Below, piece by piece: positions 40,749 through 50,671 of a stretch of 64,000 bases of DNA (position 1 is its first letter; each line of letters begins with the position of its first letter). The notes below the pieces were generated by a model, which was not told where the DNA came from, did not search any database, and saw only the letters and a program-made list of their open reading frames with translations. The position numbers were made by a program, and so were the translations under genes. Source of the DNA: Pseudomonas sp. S35 (lineage in GTDB: Bacteria > Pseudomonadota > Gammaproteobacteria > Pseudomonadales > Pseudomonadaceae); the NCBI RefSeq assembly GCF_009866765.1, contig NZ_CP019431.1:5786001-5850000 (forward strand), in the 5' to 3' direction.

Positions 40749-42094
40749 TTGAGCGCCTCGGCCAATTTGCCGTGCAGGCCGCCGAAACCGCCGTTGCTCA
40801 TGATCACCACATGGGTACCCGGTTTGGCCTGATGCTTGACGTGCTCGATGATGGCGTCGAGGGAGTCACACACAATGGATGGCACCGTGCACAGGGCGGC
40901 AACCGCCGGCAGGTCCCAGCCGAGGTTCACAGGCGCGTACCAGACAACTTGATCGGCATCGTTGACGCTTTCCGGCAGGCCATCGCGGTGCGCACCCAGC
41001 TTCATCGAATTGGAGCGCGGCTCGACAATCGCGATCACCTGGGCATCACCAACGCGTTTGCGCAGGCCGTCGAGGGTGGTGGCGATGGCTGTCGGGTGGT
41101 GGGCAAAGTCGTCGTAGATGGTAATCCCATTCACGTCGGCGACCTTTTCCATACGCCGCTTCACGCTTTTGAACGCGCTCAGGGCGGCGATGCCCATGGA
41201 CGGCACCACGCCCACATGGCGAGCGGCGGCCAGGGTGACCAAGGCGTTGGCAACGTTGTGCTGGCCGGTCATGTCCCACTCGACGATGCCTTGGGCTTGG
41301 CCTTCGAACAGCACTTCAAACTTGGAGCCGTCTTCGCGAAGCAACTTGACCCGCCACTGGCCACCGACACCGGTGGTTTGCACCGGGGTCCAGCAGCCCA
41401 TCTCGATCACGCGCTGCAAAGCAGGTTCGGTGGTGGGGTGAATGACCAGGCCTTCGCTCGGAATGGTCCGCACCAAATGGTGGAATTGCCGCTCAATAGC
41501 CGGTAGATCGGGAAAGATATCGGCATGATCGAATTCGAGGTTATTCAGGATCGCGGTGCGCGGGCGGTAGTGGACGAACTTGGAGCGCTTGTCGAAGAAG
41601 GCGCTGTCGTATTCGTCGGCCTCGATCACGAAGAACGGGGTATCACCCAGGCGCGCGGAGACCGAAAAGTTCTGCGGCACGCCGCCGATCAGGAAGCCCG
41701 GGCTCATGCCCGCGTGCTCCAGCACCCAGGCCAGCATGCTGCTGGTGGTGGTCTTGCCGTGGGTGCCAGCAACGGCCAGTACCCAGCGACCTTGCAACAC
41801 ATGGTCGGCCAGCCACTGCGGGCCGGACACATAAGGCAAACCTTTGTTGAGCACATATTCGACGGCCGGGTTGCCACGGGACATGGCATTGCCGATTACC
41901 ACCAGGTCCGGGACCGGATCGAATTGCGCCGGGTCGTAACCCTGGGTCAGCTCAATGCCTTGGGCTTCGAGCTGCGTGCTCATGGGCGGGTAAACATTGG
42001 CATCGGAGCCTGTCACGTGATGGCCCAGCTCTTTGGCCAGAACCGCCATTGAACCCATGAAGGTGCCGCAAATACCAAGAATATGAATGTGCAT
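40745..42094 (-). CDS. mpl: UDP-N-acetylmuramate:L-Ala-gamma-D-Glu-meso-DAP ligase
   Basis: Mpl reattaches recycled murein tripeptide to UDP-MurNAc. The 449-residue Mur ligase has [14 protein letters not shown] at the N-terminus, the ATP loop [25 protein letters not shown] and [14 protein letters not shown] 42094 gives the canonical [10 protein letters not shown] start after a GAGG site. It is translationally coupled to ubiX. Confidence 0.96.
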   Translation of the reverse strand: MHIHILGICGTFMGSMAVLAKELGHHVTGSDANVYPPMSTQLEAQGIELTQGYDPAQFDPVPDLVVIGNAMSRGNPAVEYVLNKGLPYVSGPQWLADHVLQGRWVLAVAGTHGKTTTSSMLAWVLEHAGMSPGFLIGGVPQNFSVSARLGDTPFFVIEADEYDSAFFDKRSKFVHYRPRTAILNNLEFDHADIFPDLPAIERQFHHLVRTIPSEGLVIHPTTEPALQRVIEMGCWTPVQTTGVGGQWRVKLLREDGSKFEVLFEGQAQGIVEWDMTGQHNVANALVTLAAARHVGVVPSMGIAALSAFKSVKRRMEKVADVNGITIYDDFAHHPTAIATTLDGLRKRVGDAQVIAIVEPRSNSMKLGAHRDGLPESVNDADQVVWYAPVNLGWDLPAVAALCTVPSIVCDSLDAIIEHVKHQAKPGTHVVIMSNGGFGGLHGKLAEALK

Positions 42095-42180
42095 AGTCGA
42101 CCTCGTAAAACATCGAGGCAGGTTAGCGCAGGGGGGGGAAAATCGCACTCTTTAGCTGTAGGACCGATCCACGATCACGT

Positions 42181-44076
42181 CTACTGGGAAAGGCGTGCGA
42201 TGCCGTGCCTGCGCAGCTTTCTATACAAGGTATTGCGACTGACCCCCAACTGCTCCGCCGTATGAGTCATGTGCCAGCGTTGTTGCTCCAGCGCCGTCAG
42301 CAGGGCCAGTCGCTCCGCGCCCTCGAGGGGAGACTCCGCGGGCAGAGCCTCGGCGATCGGTTGTGGCCGAGCCTGGCGGATCTGCGCGGGTAAATCTTCC
42401 AAGCCGACCGTCCCGTTGTCACACAGCGCCGCCAGCGTACGCAGCACGGTACGCAGTTGTCGCACATTACCGGGCCAGGCAAACGCCAAGAGTGCCGAAC
42501 GCGCCGCCGGGTCAAGCTGCACGGTCTGCCCACCCGCCTCTTCAGCCAGCAAAAACTCGAGCAATTGAGATTTATCGCTGCGCGCGCGCAACGGTGGCAA
42601 ACCAACCTCCAGGCCATTGAGCCGGTAGTACAGATCTTCGCGGAAACTGCCGTCCTGCACGCGCTCCAGCAAATTGCGGTGCGTGGCACTGATGATTCTG
42701 ACATTCACCGCCTGGGGCTCGCCGCCCAGAGGCACCACCATGCGGTCCTCCAACACTCTTAATAGACGAGTCTGCAACGCCAGTGGCATATCGCCGATTT
42801 CATCGAGAAACAGCGTGCCGCCATCGGCCTGCTGCAACTTGCCCTGCATGCCCTCCTTGCGGGCACCGGTAAAGCTGCCGCCGCGATAGCCGAAGAGTTC
42901 ACTTTCGATCAGGCTTTCCGGGATGGCGGCGCAGTTGAGCGCAACGAAGGCTTTGTCGGCACGCTGGCTGCCCTGGTGCACTGCCTTGGCAAAGGCCTCT
43001 TTGCCGCTGCCGGTTTCGCCATTGATCAATAACGGAACATCACGTTCAAACACCCGCAGCGCCTTGCGAAAATCTGTTTGCAGCGCTGGATCCGCCAAAC
43101 AGATGCCCGACAGGCGTGCAGGCTCAGGTTTTGCGATGGGCGCCAGCACGCTGCGCGGTTGACCGCGCAAGGCTGCAAACACGTGCCGGCCGTCCCGGGT
43201 ACGCAGCGGCCAGCTGGCGGTGGCATTGGCACTGGCGCGCCCCAGCAGTTGGTCCAGCGAGCACTCGAAAAACGCCTCTACCGGCAACCCCAGCAGGCCG
43301 CCGCGAACCTGCCCCAGCAGGTTAAGTGCGCTCTGGTTAACCGCGCAAATCCGTCCTTCGCCATCGAACGCCAGCAGCCCTTCGCTGAACAGACCCACGG
43401 ACTCGGCCTGCAGATGAAAACGCAGCAACCAGTGGTGTTCAAAGTGGCGCAGGAAGTAGCAACTCTCGATCATCTTCGCCGACAGGTTGACCAGCGCCAT
43501 GGTGTGGAACTGGCTCTGGCGCGAGACCGCTTCCCGGGCCGACGACACATCCAGCACCGCCAGCAAATCACCCTGCGGGTCGAACACCGGGCTCGCCGAA
43601 CACGTCAGGCCGGTGTGACGGCCGCGAAAGTGCTCATCGCGATGAATGGTCAGCGCCTGGCGCTCTACCAGGCAGGTTCCGATGCCGTTGGTGCCTTCGC
43701 AGGCTTCACTCCAATCGGCACCGAGCCACAACCCGGCGCGCTCGAAAATCTTGCGCTCGGACGGCGCGGTGACGCAATTGAGGATCACCCCGCGCGCATC
43801 GGTCAGCAGCACCGCGTGGCCGGCGCCGGAAAGCTGCTGGTGCAGGCTGTTCATCTCGCTGCCGGCAATATGCAGCACCTGTTGCAAGCGCTCGCGGCTT
43901 TCCAGCACGCGGCCGTGCTCAAGCACAGTGGGAGCGATGGTTTGCGCAGGGTCGAGGTGGTAGTCCTCCAGGCACCGCAGCCAGGAACGGGCGATGGACG
44001 GATCGCTGGACGGGTCGCGGCCACGCGCCACCGTGAGGACTTGCTGGGCATGGCGACTGAAATGATCGTTGTGCAT
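42181..44076 (-). CDS. eatR: sigma-54 enhancer-binding regulator of ethanolamine catabolism, EatR/AcoR type
   Basis: This 631-residue activator has an N-terminal GAF domain (about 70-205), a PAS-like region (about 215-320), an AAA+ sigma-54 interaction domain (about 325-555; Walker A GETGSGKEAF, Walker B GGTLFLDEIGD) and a C-terminal Fis-type helix-turn-helix. The sigma-54 contact loop reads GSFTGA rather than the usual GAFTGA. It is divergent from exaC-eat-eutBC, the same layout as P. aeruginosa PA4021 (EatR), which activates ethanolamine use with RpoN. ATG 44076 is chosen because GAF-domain homologues begin close by. Confidence 0.9.
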   Translation of the reverse strand: MHNDHFSRHAQQVLTVARGRDPSSDPSIARSWLRCLEDYHLDPAQTIAPTVLEHGRVLESRERLQQVLHIAGSEMNSLHQQLSGAGHAVLLTDARGVILNCVTAPSERKIFERAGLWLGADWSEACEGTNGIGTCLVERQALTIHRDEHFRGRHTGLTCSASPVFDPQGDLLAVLDVSSAREAVSRQSQFHTMALVNLSAKMIESCYFLRHFEHHWLLRFHLQAESVGLFSEGLLAFDGEGRICAVNQSALNLLGQVRGGLLGLPVEAFFECSLDQLLGRASANATASWPLRTRDGRHVFAALRGQPRSVLAPIAKPEPARLSGICLADPALQTDFRKALRVFERDVPLLINGETGSGKEAFAKAVHQGSQRADKAFVALNCAAIPESLIESELFGYRGGSFTGARKEGMQGKLQQADGGTLFLDEIGDMPLALQTRLLRVLEDRMVVPLGGEPQAVNVRIISATHRNLLERVQDGSFREDLYYRLNGLEVGLPPLRARSDKSQLLEFLLAEEAGGQTVQLDPAARSALLAFAWPGNVRQLRTVLRTLAALCDNGTVGLEDLPAQIRQARPQPIAEALPAESPLEGAERLALLTALEQQRWHMTHTAEQLGVSRNTLYRKLRRHGIARLSQ

Positions 44077-44162
44077 GGTTCTTATTATTCTCCCTGCGTG
44101 AGAACGCCCAGCATCCCCCAGGCATCCTGCCAATGCAATCCCAGGCCGACCCACCGGTCACG

Positions 44163-44229
44163 GGCTGTACTGTTTATGGCACAAACTGTCACACCGGCTG
44201 TACCAACCTTGTCACAGCAACGCGTCACA
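44163..44229. promoter_or_regulatory. candidate EatR enhancer repeats
   Basis: In the eatR-exaC gap, GGCTGTAC occurs twice (44163-44170, 44196-44203) and GTCACA three times (44188, 44211, 44224). They lie 40 to 110 bases upstream of the sigma-54 promoter, where an enhancer-binding protein would sit. Confidence 0.4.
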
Positions 44230-44269
44230 ACAATGCCCAACCCCTTGATTTACTTGGCCTGCAAAGCGG

Positions 44270-44285
44270 TGGCCCAACCTTTGCT
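44270..44285 (+). promoter_or_regulatory. sigma-54 (-24/-12) promoter of the ethanolamine genes
   Basis: TGGCCC at -24 and TTGCT at -12, with the exact consensus spacing, read TGGCCCAACCTTTGCT. It lies 63 bases before the exaC start and matches control by the adjacent sigma-54 activator. Confidence 0.8.
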
Positions 44286-44348
44286 CTACGCTTATCAAGC
44301 GCTTGAGCGCTGCACTCCAATAAACATAAAAGCCAGGAGATACCCACC

Positions 44349-45869
44349 ATGCGTTACGCACACCCCGGTACTGAAGGCGCGATCGTTTCGTTCAAGGCCA
44401 AGTACGGCAACTTTATTGGTGGCGAATTCGTTGCGCCGGTCGACGGCAACTATTTCACCAACACCTCGCCGGTCAACGGCAAGCCTATCGCCGAATTCCC
44501 GCGCTCCACTGCCAAAGACATCGACAAGGCGCTCGACGCCGCCCACGCCGCCGCTGACGCCTGGGGCAAGACCTCGGCCCAGGACCGCTCGCTGGTGCTG
44601 CTGAAAATCGCCGACCGCATCGAACAGAACCTCGAACTGCTGGCCATCACCGAAACCTGGGACAACGGCAAGGCCGTGCGTGAAACCCTCAACGCCGACA
44701 TCCCGCTGGCCGCCGACCACTTCCGCTACTTCGCCGGCTGCATCCGCGCCCAGGAAGGCACCAGCGCCGAGATCAACGAACACACCGCGTCCTACCACTT
44801 CCATGAACCCCTTGGCGTGGTCGGCCAGATTATCCCGTGGAACTTCCCGATCCTGATGGCTGCGTGGAAACTCGCGCCAGCCCTGGCCGCCGGTAACTGC
44901 GTAGTGCTCAAGCCCGCCGAGCAAACGCCGCTGGGCATTACGGTTCTGATGGAAGTGATCGGCGACCTGCTGCCGCCAGGCGTTCTCAACGTGGTGCAAG
45001 GTTTCGGCAAAGAAGCTGGCGAAGCCCTGGCCACCAGCAAGCGCATCGCCAAGATCGCCTTTACCGGCTCGACCCCGGTGGGCGCGCACATCATGCATGC
45101 GGCGGCCGAGAACATCATTCCGTCCACCGTCGAGCTGGGCGGCAAGTCGCCGAACATCTTCTTCGCCGACATCATGAAAGCCGAACCGTCGTTTATCGAA
45201 AAGGCCGCCGAAGGCCTGGTGCTGGCGTTCTTCAACCAGGGCGAGGTGTGCACCTGCCCATCCCGTGCGCTGGTGGAAGAGTCGATCTACGACGACTTCA
45301 TGAAAGTGGTGATGAAGAAGATCGAGCAGATCAAGCGCGGCGATCCGCTGGACACCGACACCATGGTCGGCGCCCAGGCATCCGAGCAGCAGTTCGACAA
45401 GATCCTGTCCTACCTGGAAATCGCCAAGGGCGAAGGCGCGCAGCTGCTCACCGGTGGCAAGGTCGAGCAACTCACCGGCGACATGGCCGGCGGTTATTAC
45501 ATCCAGCCGACCCTGCTCAAGGGCACCAACGACATGCGCGTGTTCCAGGAAGAAATCTTCGGCCCGGTGGTGAGCATCACCACCTTCAAGGACGAAGCCG
45601 AAGCCCTGGCGATTGCCAACGATACCGAGTTCGGCCTTGGCGCCGGCGTATGGACCCGCGACATCAACCGCGCCTACCGCATGGGCCGGGCGATCAAGGC
45701 GGGCCGTGTGTGGACCAACTGCTACCACCTGTACCCGGCGCATGCCGCGTTCGGCGGTTACAAGAAGTCCGGTGTAGGCCGCGAGACCCACAAGATGATG
45801 TTGGATCATTACCAGCAGACCAAGAACCTGCTGGTGAGCTACGACATTAATCCGCTGGGCTTTTTCTAA
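44349..45869 (+). CDS. exaC: NAD-dependent (acet)aldehyde dehydrogenase
   Basis: This enzyme oxidises the acetaldehyde released from ethanolamine to acetate. The 506-residue aldehyde dehydrogenase has GQIIPWNFP, the catalytic glutamate in VELGGKSPN and the catalytic cysteine in [11 protein letters not shown]. It ends in the YDINPLGFF tail common to ExaC/AcoD-type enzymes. AGGAGATACCC precedes the ATG. It is the first gene downstream of the sigma-54 promoter and is followed by a REP block and the permease. Confidence 0.93.
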   Translation: MRYAHPGTEGAIVSFKAKYGNFIGGEFVAPVDGNYFTNTSPVNGKPIAEFPRSTAKDIDKALDAAHAAADAWGKTSAQDRSLVLLKIADRIEQNLELLAITETWDNGKAVRETLNADIPLAADHFRYFAGCIRAQEGTSAEINEHTASYHFHEPLGVVGQIIPWNFPILMAAWKLAPALAAGNCVVLKPAEQTPLGITVLMEVIGDLLPPGVLNVVQGFGKEAGEALATSKRIAKIAFTGSTPVGAHIMHAAAENIIPSTVELGGKSPNIFFADIMKAEPSFIEKAAEGLVLAFFNQGEVCTCPSRALVEESIYDDFMKVVMKKIEQIKRGDPLDTDTMVGAQASEQQFDKILSYLEIAKGEGAQLLTGGKVEQLTGDMAGGYYIQPTLLKGTNDMRVFQEEIFGPVVSITTFKDEAEALAIANDTEFGLGAGVWTRDINRAYRMGRAIKAGRVWTNCYHLYPAHAAFGGYKKSGVGRETHKMMLDHYQQTKNLLVSYDINPLGFF

Positions 45870-45875
45870 CTGACT

Positions 45876-45999
45876 CCCCGCTCCCACATTTGAAATGCAA
45901 TCAAGTGTGGGAGCGGGCTTGCCTGCGATCGCGGTGGTTCAGCCAGCAAACATATTGACTGACATACCGTCATCGCAGGCAAGCCAGCTCCCACATTTT
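45876..45999. repeat. REP block between exaC and eat
   Basis: Three REP arms (CCCGCTCCCACATT, AGTGTGGGAGCGGG and GCTCCCACATT) form two nested inverted pairs, with GCCTGCGATCGCGG and CATCGCAGGC in between. It lies inside the ethanolamine operon and may lower or protect distal transcript. Confidence 0.8.
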
Positions 46000-46077
46000 G
46001 ATCTTCGCAAGTACTCGCAACTCACGTTCGACACAACGAGGTCGAGCTAGAACAATAACAATGGACGGTACTTCCCC

Positions 46078-47511
46078 ATGCCTAGCGAACCCACTGGATC
46101 TTCCGTCGACTTTGAAAAAGTCGGCACCGACTACTTCCAACAACGCGAACTGAAAAAAGGTGCCGCCGGCTGGGTGCTGTTAGTTGGCCTTGGCGTTGCC
46201 TACGTGATCTCCGGCGACTACGCCGGCTGGAACTTCGGCCTGGCCCAGGGTGGCTGGGGCGGGATGTTCCTCGCCACATTGCTGATGGCCACCATGTACC
46301 TGTGCATGTGTTTTTCCCTGGCCGAGTTGTCTTCCATGATTCCTACCGCCGGCGGTGGCTACGGCTTCGCCCGCAGCGCCTTCGGCCCCTGGGGCGGCTT
46401 CCTGACCGGCACTGCGATCCTGATCGAATACGCCATCGCCCCCGCCGCCATCGCCGTGTTTATCGGCGCCTATTGCGAGTCGTTGTTCGGCATTGGCGGC
46501 TGGATGATCTACCTGGCGTTCTACATCATCTTTATCGGCATCCACATTTTTGGGGTCGGCGAAGCCCTGAAGCTGATGTTCGTGATCACCGCCGTCGCCG
46601 CAATTGCCTTGGGCGTGTTCCTGGTGGCAATGGTGCCGCACTTCAACGTCGCCAACCTGCTGGACATTCCAGTGACCGAAGCCAAGGGCGCCAGCACCTT
46701 CCTGCCATTCGGCTACGTCGGCGTGTGGGCCGCAATCCCCTATGCGATCTGGTTTTTCCTGGCGGTCGAAGGTGTGCCGCTGGCCGCCGAAGAAACCAAG
46801 AACCCCAAGCGCGACCTGCCTCGCGGCCTGATCGGCGCCATTGTGGTGCTGACCAGTTTTGCCCTGCTGATCCTGGTGATTGCACCGGGCGGCGCGGGCA
46901 CGTATGCGCTGATCAAATCCGGTAACCCGCTGGTTGAAGCGCTGGCATTGTCCTACGGCGGCTCGACCTGGATGGGCAGCTTCGTCAACCTGGTGGGCCT
47001 GGCGGGCCTGATCGCGAGCTTTTTCTCGATTATCTATGCCTATTCGCGGCAGATCTTTGCGCTGTCGCGTGCCGGCTACTTGCCGCGCAAGCTGTCTGAA
47101 ACCAACAAAAGCAAGGCGCCGGTACTGGCCTTGGTGATCCCGGGCATCATCGGTTTTGGCCTTTCGCTGACCGGCCAGGGTGATCTGTTGATCCTGGTAG
47201 CCGTGTTTGGCGCGACGATTTCCTACGTGCTGATGATGGCCGCGCACATCACCCTGCGCATCCGTCGCCCCAAAATGGAACGTCCTTACCGCACGCCGGG
47301 TGGCATTTTCACTTCCGGTGTTGCACTGGTACTGGCTTGCGTGGCCGTGGTGGCGGGCTTTCTGGTGGATCCACGGGTGGTGATTGGCGCCGCGATCATC
47401 TATGGAGTATTAATTGCTTACTTTGCTTTCTACAGCCGGCATCACTTGGTAGCAGGCACGCCCGAAGAGGAATTCGCGGCGATCCAGGCCGCAGAGGCCG
47501 CCTTGCACTAA
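46078..47511 (+). CDS. eat: ethanolamine permease
   Basis: This 477-residue amino acid-polyamine-organocation transporter has twelve predicted spans. Its FEKVGTDYFQQRELKKGAAG start and AGWNFGLAQGGWGGM loop are typical of the ethanolamine permeases. It lies between the aldehyde dehydrogenase and eutB, so it should import the substrate of EutBC. The 47-base gap to eutB holds a stable hairpin. Confidence 0.93.
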   Translation: MPSEPTGSSVDFEKVGTDYFQQRELKKGAAGWVLLVGLGVAYVISGDYAGWNFGLAQGGWGGMFLATLLMATMYLCMCFSLAELSSMIPTAGGGYGFARSAFGPWGGFLTGTAILIEYAIAPAAIAVFIGAYCESLFGIGGWMIYLAFYIIFIGIHIFGVGEALKLMFVITAVAAIALGVFLVAMVPHFNVANLLDIPVTEAKGASTFLPFGYVGVWAAIPYAIWFFLAVEGVPLAAEETKNPKRDLPRGLIGAIVVLTSFALLILVIAPGGAGTYALIKSGNPLVEALALSYGGSTWMGSFVNLVGLAGLIASFFSIIYAYSRQIFALSRAGYLPRKLSETNKSKAPVLALVIPGIIGFGLSLTGQGDLLILVAVFGATISYVLMMAAHITLRIRRPKMERPYRTPGGIFTSGVALVLACVAVVAGFLVDPRVVIGAAIIYGVLIAYFAFYSRHHLVAGTPEEEFAAIQAAEAALH

Positions 47512-47524
47512 CTGCCGTAAACCT

Positions 47525-47548
47525 CGACGCGGGCAGCAGCCCGCGTCG
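47525..47548 (+). other. intercistronic hairpin before eutB
   Basis: A 10-bp perfect GC stem (CGACGCGGGC and its complement) with loop AGCA ends one base before the TCAAGGAG eutB ribosome site. It may tune eutB expression or stabilise the mRNA. Confidence 0.45.
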
Positions 47549-47563
47549 TCAAGGAGACACTGT

Positions 47564-48958
47564 ATGGCAAGCTTTTCCCACGCGGTCGGTGCACAGACCT
47601 ACCGCTTCGACAGCCTCAAGGACGTGATGGCCAAGGCCAGCCCCGCACGCTCTGGGGACTTCCTCGCTGGCGTGGCCGCGCAGAACGACGGCGAACGGGT
47701 GGCGGCGCAAATGGCGCTGGCGAATATCCCGCTCAAGCATTTCCTTGAAGAAGCGCTGATTCCGTATGAAAGCGATGAGGTCACTCGGCTGATCATCGAC
47801 ACCCACGACAAGCAGGCGTTTGCCGCCGTCAGCCACTTGACCGTCGGCGGGCTGCGCGACTGGCTGCTCAGTGACGCGGCCGACGAACATTCCCTACGCG
47901 CCCTGGCGCCGGGGCTGACACCGGAAATGGCCGCTGCCGTGTCCAAGATCATGCGCGTGCAGGACCTGGTGCTGGTGGCGCAGAAGATCCGCGTAGTCAC
48001 CCAGTTTCGCGGCACGATGGGCCTGCGTGGTCGCCTGTCGACCCGCCTGCAACCCAACCACCCGACGGATGAACCGGCAGGCATCGCCGCGAGCATTCTC
48101 GACGGCCTGCTCTACGGCAACGGCGACGCCATGATCGGCATCAACCCGGCCACCGACAGCATCGCCTCGATCTGCGCCATGCTGGAGATGCTCGACGCGA
48201 TCATCCAGCGCTACGAGATTCCAACCCAGGCCTGCGTACTGACCCACGTCACCACCTCCATCGAGGCGATCAACCGGGGCGTACCGCTGGACCTGGTGTT
48301 CCAGTCGATTGCCGGCACCGAAGCAGCCAATGCCAGTTTCGGCATCAACCTGAACGTCTTGCAGGAAGGCTACGACGCGGGCTTGAGCCTCAATCGCGGC
48401 ACCCTGGGCCAAAACCTGATGTATTTCGAAACCGGTCAAGGCAGTGCCCTGTCGGCCAACGCGCACTTTGGCGTCGACCAGCAAACCTGCGAAACCCGCG
48501 CTTATGCAGTCGCCCGGCACTTCAAGCCGTTTTTGGTGAACACCGTGGTCGGCTTTATCGGCCCCGAGTACTTGTACAACGGCAAGCAGATCATCCGCGC
48601 CGGCCTCGAGGACCACTTCTGTGGCAAGTTGCTGGGCGTGCCGATGGGGTGCGACATCTGCTACACCAACCACGCCGAAGCCGACCAGGACGACATGGAC
48701 ACCCTGCTCACCCTGCTCGGCGTGGCCGGAATCAACTTCATCATGGGCATCCCCGGCTCCGACGACATCATGCTCAACTACCAAACCACCTCGTTCCACG
48801 ACGCGCTGTACGCCCGCCAGACACTGGGTTTAAAACCGGCGCCGGAGTTTGAACAGTGGCTGGCGAAAATGGGCATCTTTACGCAAGCCGACGGCAAGGT
48901 GCACTTCGGCAAAAGCCTGCCACCGGCGTTTCGCCACGCCTTGGCGCAATTGGGATGA
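47564..48958 (+). CDS. eutB: ethanolamine ammonia-lyase large subunit
   Basis: EutB carries the active site that, with adenosylcobalamin, splits ethanolamine to acetaldehyde and ammonia. The 464-residue TIM-barrel protein has the typical [14 protein letters not shown] start, [34 protein letters not shown] and [19 protein letters not shown]. No microcompartment shell genes occur here, so the pathway runs free in the cytosol. The stop overlaps eutC by four bases. Confidence 0.97.
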   Translation: MASFSHAVGAQTYRFDSLKDVMAKASPARSGDFLAGVAAQNDGERVAAQMALANIPLKHFLEEALIPYESDEVTRLIIDTHDKQAFAAVSHLTVGGLRDWLLSDAADEHSLRALAPGLTPEMAAAVSKIMRVQDLVLVAQKIRVVTQFRGTMGLRGRLSTRLQPNHPTDEPAGIAASILDGLLYGNGDAMIGINPATDSIASICAMLEMLDAIIQRYEIPTQACVLTHVTTSIEAINRGVPLDLVFQSIAGTEAANASFGINLNVLQEGYDAGLSLNRGTLGQNLMYFETGQGSALSANAHFGVDQQTCETRAYAVARHFKPFLVNTVVGFIGPEYLYNGKQIIRAGLEDHFCGKLLGVPMGCDICYTNHAEADQDDMDTLLTLLGVAGINFIMGIPGSDDIMLNYQTTSFHDALYARQTLGLKPAPEFEQWLAKMGIFTQADGKVHFGKSLPPAFRHALAQLG

Positions 48959-49788
48959 AGGAGCCGACCGTGCAACCAGACCTGCCAGACAACCCGTGGC
49001 TGGAGCTGCGCCGCCTGACCCCAGCGCGTATTGCCCTGGGCCGTACCGGCACCAGCATTCCCACCAGCGCCCAGCTTGATTTCCAGTTCGCCCACGCCCA
49101 GGCACGGGACGCAGTGCACCTGCCCTTCGACCATGCCGGGCTCAGCAGCCAATTGGCAGAGCGCGGGCGCGACAGCCTGTTGTTGCATAGCGCCGCCGTG
49201 GACCGGCATAGCTACCTGCAACGTCCGGACTTGGGGAGGCGCTTGAGTGATGAATCGGCCCAGGCGCTGCGCGACCATGCCGACGCCAACCCCGGCGGCG
49301 TGGACCTGGCGGTGGTGGTGGCCGATGGTCTTTCGGCGCTGGCGGTGCATAAACATACGCTGCCGTTTCTTACACGCATGGAGGAACAGACCCACGCCGA
49401 AGGCTGGTCCTTGTCACCGGTGATCCTGGTGGAGCAAGGCCGTGTGGCTGTAGCCGATGAGATCGGCCAGTTGCTCGGCGCCAAAATGGTGGTGATCCTG
49501 ATCGGCGAGCGGCCTGGCCTCAGTTCGCCGGACAGCCTGGGGCTGTATTTCACCTACAACCCCAAGGTCGGCCTAACCGACGCCTACCGCAACTGCATCT
49601 CGAATGTGCGCCTGGAAGGCTTGAGTTATGGCATGGCGGCGCATCGTTTGCTGTACTTGATGAAGGAGGCGTGCCGCCGGCAGCTGTCAGGTGTAAACCT
49701 CAAGGACGAAGCGCAGGTTCAGACCATCGAATCCGACGAGCCTGACCTGATGAGAGGTAATTTCCTGCTCAGCCCACCCGAGGACTGA
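48955..49788 (+). CDS. eutC: ethanolamine ammonia-lyase small subunit
   Basis: EutC helps bind adenosylcobalamin in the lyase. The 277-residue protein contains [32 protein letters not shown] and [18 protein letters not shown], all family-typical. The ATG at 48955 overlaps the eutB stop (ATGA), and a GAAGGAG site lies inside the eutB end. It closes the exaC-eat-eutB-eutC unit. Confidence 0.96.
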   Translation: MKEPTVQPDLPDNPWLELRRLTPARIALGRTGTSIPTSAQLDFQFAHAQARDAVHLPFDHAGLSSQLAERGRDSLLLHSAAVDRHSYLQRPDLGRRLSDESAQALRDHADANPGGVDLAVVVADGLSALAVHKHTLPFLTRMEEQTHAEGWSLSPVILVEQGRVAVADEIGQLLGAKMVVILIGERPGLSSPDSLGLYFTYNPKVGLTDAYRNCISNVRLEGLSYGMAAHRLLYLMKEACRRQLSGVNLKDEAQVQTIESDEPDLMRGNFLLSPPED

Positions 49789-49880
49789 TCCCGGCACGAT
49801 TGCGCTTTTTGGCGTCTTTAGGCAGCATCAAGTCACGGCCGCGCGTGTGGTCATACCCCATTTGGAAGTTGAGGCCTGGC

Positions 49881-50339
49881 ATGCGGATTACTCAAGCGAC
49901 CCTGGAACACCTGGACCTGTTGACCCCACTGTTCGTCAAATACCGCGAGTTTTACGGGGCATTGCCCTTTCCGGATTCGTCGCGGGCCTTCCTGGAAAAG
50001 CGCCTGCGCCGCAAGGAGTCGGTGATCTACCTGGCCCTGGCCGATGACGATGACAAGAAACTGCTTGGGTTCTGCCAGCTGTACCCAAGCTTTTCTTCGC
50101 TGTCGCTCAAGCGGGTGTGGATACTCAATGACATCTACGTGGCCGAAGATGCGCGCCGGCAACTGGTGGCAGACAACCTGATGCGTACGGCGAAAAAAAT
50201 GGCCAAGGAGACCCATGCGGTGCGCTTGCGGGTGTCCACCAGCAGTGACAATGAAGTGGCGCAAAAAACGTACGAGTCGATCGGGTTTCGTGAAGACACC
50301 GAATTCAAGAACTACACCTTGCCGATCAGCGAAGACTAA
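49881..50339 (+). CDS. GNAT-family N-acetyltransferase
   Basis: This 152-residue protein has the GNAT fold: a VWILNDIYVAEDARRQLVADNLM acetyl-CoA loop, a LRVSTSSDNEVAQKTYESIGF motif and an FKNYTLP end. The substrate is unknown. ATG at 49881 starts MRITQATLEHLDLL; an upstream ATG at 49800 adds unrelated sequence. It follows eutC after about 90 bases and may be a separate unit. Confidence 0.88.
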   Translation: MRITQATLEHLDLLTPLFVKYREFYGALPFPDSSRAFLEKRLRRKESVIYLALADDDDKKLLGFCQLYPSFSSLSLKRVWILNDIYVAEDARRQLVADNLMRTAKKMAKETHAVRLRVSTSSDNEVAQKTYESIGFREDTEFKNYTLPISED

Positions 50340-50362
50340 CCAACCAAACCCTGCACATTCAC

Positions 50363-50480
50363 TGTGAGAGGGGCGGTGCGACGATTCGACTGCCCCCGAT
50401 AGCGGCGTATCAGCCAGACTATTTATAACTGACACGCCATCATCGGGGGCAAGTCGAATCGTCGCACCGCCCCGACCACA
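50363..50480. repeat. REP pair with the long AGTCGAATCGTCGCACC core
   Basis: GGGGCGGTGCGACGATTCGA and its inverted counterpart TCGAATCGTCGCACCGCCCC flank CCCCCGATAGCGGCG and CATCGGGGGC stems. This is the full-length form of the variant core seen at 18264. Confidence 0.75.
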
Positions 50481-50560
50481 TTGAATCTCCAGCGCTCTGT
50501 AGACCTTGCACCACGACATCCCCCGCTACAAAACCAACAGGCTTTTCACCTCTCAATCCG

Positions 50561-50566
50561 TATAAT
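50561..50566 (+). promoter_or_regulatory. -10 element upstream of the DedA gene
   Basis: A perfect TATAAT followed by GCGG lies about 105 bases before the DedA start. No clear -35 is visible. Confidence 0.4.
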
Positions 50567-50671
50567 GCGGACCTTTCAGGGTTGTAAGAAATGCGGCATA
50601 CACTTGTAGCCTTATTAACCCGAGCTTCCGCACAAGCCTGCTGAGCCGGGCCATTCACACAGGTGCCATCC

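Noticed and set aside
47512..47563. Possible cobalamin riboswitch before eutB
   Set aside because: The gap is too short and contains only a simple hairpin.
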